Origin: Candidatus Woesearchaeota archaeon
GTDB lineage: Archaea; Nanobdellota; Nanobdellia; Woesearchaeales; DSVV01
Reading direction: 5' to 3'
Assembly: GCA_023267795.1 (NCBI GenBank)
Contig: JAHFMP010000019.1
Span: forward strand, 3,914 to 10,619
Length of the DNA stretch: 6,706 nt
Part shown: positions 4,526 through 6,706 of the stretch, in pieces
Layout of the letters: each line of letters opens with the position of its first letter
Position numbering within the stretch: the stretch's first letter is position 1
Notes under the pieces: generated by a model
The model's input: the letters and a program-made list of their open reading frames with translations, nothing else
What the model was told of the DNA's origin: nothing
Database searches by the model: none
Translations under genes and position numbers: made by a program

Positions 4526-5659
4526 ATGAAAAACAAAAATGTTATTTTATTGTTCATAAGAATTATGCTATTCGTACTTTTTGTGTTTGCATTCCTTGTT
4601 TCTTGTTCAGAAACTGATACCAGTCCTTCTCCAAGAGAACCACAAGATAATAAAGAACATAATAAAGAACAAACCCAAGCAGATACACAGGTTCCTTCTG
4701 ATACAGATGAAACTTTAGCAGAAAAAGACTACATTTTGTTTACTCTAAATTACAACGACTGGACATTCCCTGACAAAAGCATTGCTGCACTGGAAAAAGT
4801 TATAGAAATCCATGAAAAATATAATGTGCCTGTTGACATTTATATTTCTGATCCCACTTTTCAGAATCTCATGACTATGGCACCAGATGTTGTTGAAAAA
4901 CTTAAAACTTCTTCAGTGGTTGCAGTTTCGTATCACATCAGGCCACCAATGCCTGCATATAAAAACTTTGATTTTCTTGGCTTGGAAGAAATGTCTGATC
5001 AAGAACGCTATGAAACTCTTCTTTCTTATGAAGAGCATAAACTTGATTTAGAAACAGGAATGCCCATCCTTGATAAACCAGGAGGCTATCAATATCTCAA
5101 AGAAATTATTGGCTATGCACCGATAACTGTCGGGATTCAGGGTGTAGGTTTAATTGCAACAACAATGAAAAAAATCTATGCAGAAAAAGGAGCAACATTT
5201 ATGGTCAAGCATACAGGTGATCTTGATAGTGATAGTGCAACTACAAAAAATTTTAAACTAGGAGAAAAAGATGGGGCATTATTTATTCGGCCAGAGGACA
5301 TTGCATTCAAATGGTATGAATATGCAAATATGTATGGCACTGATGAAAAAGCTGCAGGGAAAGTTATTGAAGATGCAATTCTTGCAGAAGATCAGAAAGA
5401 TACATCGCTTTTTATCAATATCAAGATGCATGAAAACAATTTTTTTTCAGAAGGAAATGCGGCAATGTGGGATGTGTATGGAAAGGATCACAAACCGCCT
5501 TTTGATCTTTCTGCTGCATATGAGCATGCTTTTATGACAGATCAGGAAATTGAAGATCAGTGGATATTTTATGAAAGTGCAGTTGCGTATGTTGCCCATC
5601 ATCCTGAACAGTATACTGCTATTAATTCATTTGATTTGAAGGAAATGATTGAGATTTAG
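4526..5659 (+). CDS. Secreted lipoprotein, probable divergent deacetylase-like barrel
   Basis: This 377-residue protein has a lipoprotein signal (basic start, hydrophobic 6-24, lipobox LVSC with Cys27), then a charged, Q/E/T/P-rich linker (about 28-66) and a globular domain from about 67. The domain starts with strand YILFTLNYNDWTFPD (N75, D78), a helix (84-99), strand VPVDIYISD (101-109) and strand VVAVSYHIRPP (131-141, H137), an order like NodB-type deacetylases. The double-His metal motif is not obvious. Later elements include MVKHTGDLD (226-234), ALFIRPEDI (251-259), KMHENNFFS (300-308) and AYVAHHPEQYTAI (354-366). I recognise no exact family; carbohydrate deacetylase or glycan binding is inferred from the layout. 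It shares design, size and even the Cys27 position with the lipoprotein at 962-2062, so an old paralogous relation is plausible. It is expressed from its own promoter, divergent from DedA. Coding status is secure. Confidence 0.75.
   Translation: MKNKNVILLFIRIMLFVLFVFAFLVSCSETDTSPSPREPQDNKEHNKEQTQADTQVPSDTDETLAEKDYILFTLNYNDWTFPDKSIAALEKVIEIHEKYNVPVDIYISDPTFQNLMTMAPDVVEKLKTSSVVAVSYHIRPPMPAYKNFDFLGLEEMSDQERYETLLSYEEHKLDLETGMPILDKPGGYQYLKEIIGYAPITVGIQGVGLIATTMKKIYAEKGATFMVKHTGDLDSDSATTKNFKLGEKDGALFIRPEDIAFKWYEYANMYGTDEKAAGKVIEDAILAEDQKDTSLFINIKMHENNFFSEGNAAMWDVYGKDHKPPFDLSAAYEHAFMTDQEIEDQWIFYESAVAYVAHHPEQYTAINSFDLKEMIEI
4647..4671 (+). repeat. Exact 12-bp tandem duplication in the lipoprotein linker
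   Basis: ATAATAAAGAAC is repeated back to back (4647-4658 and 4659-4670), giving NKEHNKEQ in the linker after the lipid anchor. The unit is a multiple of three, so the frame is kept, and it only lengthens a disordered spacer. Confidence 0.85.
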
Positions 5660-5672
5660 AAAAGTTTAAATA
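5659..5672 (+). promoter_or_regulatory. BRE/TATA promoter of the site-2 protease (leaderless)
   Basis: GAAAAG followed by TTTAAATA (5665-5672) begins immediately at the stop codon of the preceding lipoprotein, whose last G is position 5659. The first TATA base is 30 nt before ATG 5695, so the mRNA should start at the ATG. The whole 35-bp spacer is used up by this core promoter. Confidence 0.7.
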
Positions 5673-5694
5673 ACATCATCTCTTCTTTTTTGCT

Positions 5695-6706
5695 ATGGAG
5701 ATATTTGGATATTCTATTACTTTGACTTTTGATTTAATCCTTTTTATTCTATTTATAGCTGTTTTAGGAATCACCATTTATTTCAAGCGAAAAGAACTTG
5801 ATGTTCAAAAAATTGTGCATCCTTTTATTTACATCATTATGCATCGGACAAGCTGGGGACTTGAATGGATGGACAAGATTTCTTCAAAATACAGAAATGC
5901 TGTCCAGCTCTTTGGCTATATAAGTGTTGGCATAGGATTTGTGGGAATGATTTATGTTTCATTGAGCATATTGCTGTTTTTCCTACAGCTTATTTTCAAG
6001 CCAACACTGGAAACAGCAGGAGTTTCCCTCGTGCTTCCGTTTACAAACATTCCTGGAATTGGCTATCTCAGCTTCACGCACTGGATTTTGTCTATTTTTA
6101 TTCTTGCAGTTGTCCATGAGTTTAGCCATGGTGTTGTTGCACGCGCGCATAACGTGCCTGTCAAATCCAGCGGCTTTGCTGTGTTTGCATTATTGATTCC
6201 AATAATTCCTGCAGCATTTGTAGAACCAGATGAAAAAAAACTTGGAAAAATGTCAGGCATTGTCCAGTACTCTGTGTTTGCAGCAGGGCCAATGGCAAAT
6301 CTTGTTTTTGCTTTTTTGATTGTTTTCTTGTTTCCTTTTGCAGGAGACATGACAGGCTCCACTCTCGCTCCTTTTGAAGAAAAAATAACAACCCCAGTTG
6401 GGTTCACGTACGAAATTCTGGCAAATGAAACCTATCCTGCCTATGCAGCGCATGTTCCTGACGGTATTCTTTCTTCTATTGATGGACAGAGCGTTGAGGA
6501 CTACAGTGCATTTTATTTATATGCATCATGCCTGCATCCAGAGCAGAAAGTAACATTAGGAACAGAGAAAGGAAATTACAGCATTGTCACAATTCCAAAT
6601 CCTGAGAAACCTGAAAAAGGATTTATTGGCATGAAGCCTGTGCATAATGAGCGAAGAATAAATACAGAATATGCATGGCTTGCACCAGTGTATTATTGGA
6701 TTAAGG
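5695..6706 (+). CDS. Site-2 protease (M50 family) with PDZ-like domain, C-terminus cut by window end
   Basis: The frame is open from ATG 5695 to the last base (337 codons) without a stop, so the gene continues outside. It is an intramembrane zinc metalloprotease that cuts transmembrane segments, typically of membrane-bound regulators or signal-peptide remnants. Membrane segments are visible at about 4-30, 73-101, 129-149, 160-176 and 195-216. The catalytic HEFSH is at 141-145 inside the third segment (H141, E142, H145), followed by VKSSGFAVF, the archaeal-type AAFVEPDEKKLGKM (173-186) and AAGPMANL (196-203). A PDZ-like domain follows (about 233-317, with VPDGILSSIDGQSV). The second zinc-ligand region (usually an NPDG-like motif) is not yet reached. 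The start is supported by the TATA box 30 nt upstream. The substrate is unknown. Neighbouring lipoproteins share the membrane location, but nothing shows that they are targets. Confidence 0.94.
   Translation, partial: MEIFGYSITLTFDLILFILFIAVLGITIYFKRKELDVQKIVHPFIYIIMHRTSWGLEWMDKISSKYRNAVQLFGYISVGIGFVGMIYVSLSILLFFLQLIFKPTLETAGVSLVLPFTNIPGIGYLSFTHWILSIFILAVVHEFSHGVVARAHNVPVKSSGFAVFALLIPIIPAAFVEPDEKKLGKMSGIVQYSVFAAGPMANLVFAFLIVFLFPFAGDMTGSTLAPFEEKITTPVGFTYEILANETYPAYAAHVPDGILSSIDGQSVEDYSAFYLYASCLHPEQKVTLGTEKGNYSIVTIPNPEKPEKGFIGMKPVHNERRINTEYAWLAPVYYWIK

Noticed and set aside
6063..6453. Several overlapping minus-strand frames within the protease gene
   Set aside because: They are shadows opposite the HEFSH-bearing frame, with no family features.

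Overview
The window reads as a compact, AT-rich archaeal genome segment, most likely from a DPANN-type lineage (Woesearchaeota/Pacearchaeota-like). The evidence is a hypusine-type aIF5A, ribosomal protein L40e, an archaeal class III (QGALEFLM) pilin-like signal peptide, a euryarchaeal-style site-2 protease, and BRE/TATA promoters instead of bacterial -35/-10 boxes. The lineage is inferred from protein style only; there is no rRNA here.

Layout. Positions 1-95 (minus) hold the N-terminus of a type IV pilin-like protein that runs off the window. A divergent promoter region (96-274) leads to a plus-strand cluster: aIF5A (275-691), ribosomal protein L40e (799-960) and, one base later, a large lipoprotein with a probable deacetylase-type barrel (962-2062). 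Next is a stand-alone AAA_14/DUF4143 ATPase (2221-3510) whose promoter carries two palindromic boxes. DedA (3743-4420, minus) converges on it and is divergent from a second, probably related lipoprotein (4526-5659). A site-2 protease with a PDZ-like domain (5695 to the end) follows and is cut by the window end.

Two expression styles coexist. The aIF5A gene has a TATA box well upstream and an SD-bearing leader. Four other genes (ATPase, DedA, second lipoprotein, protease) have a TATA-like octamer whose first base lies exactly 30 nt before an ATG, which predicts leaderless mRNAs and corrects the start codons of the ATPase and DedA. The strongest SD in the window (GGAGGTGA, 726-733) precedes not L40e but a six-codon open frame.

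Functionally the window mixes translation (aIF5A, L40e) with envelope biology (pilin, two lipoproteins, DedA, intramembrane protease). The points most worth a second look are the paired operator-like palindromes before the ATPase, the fixed TATA-to-ATG geometry, the mini-ORF before L40e, the pair of diverged lipoproteins, and a recurring pattern of 12-17 bp tandem duplications at gene edges and in a protein linker. I see no CRISPR array, insertion sequence, tRNA or rRNA. No clearly new multi-gene system is demonstrable from this window alone.
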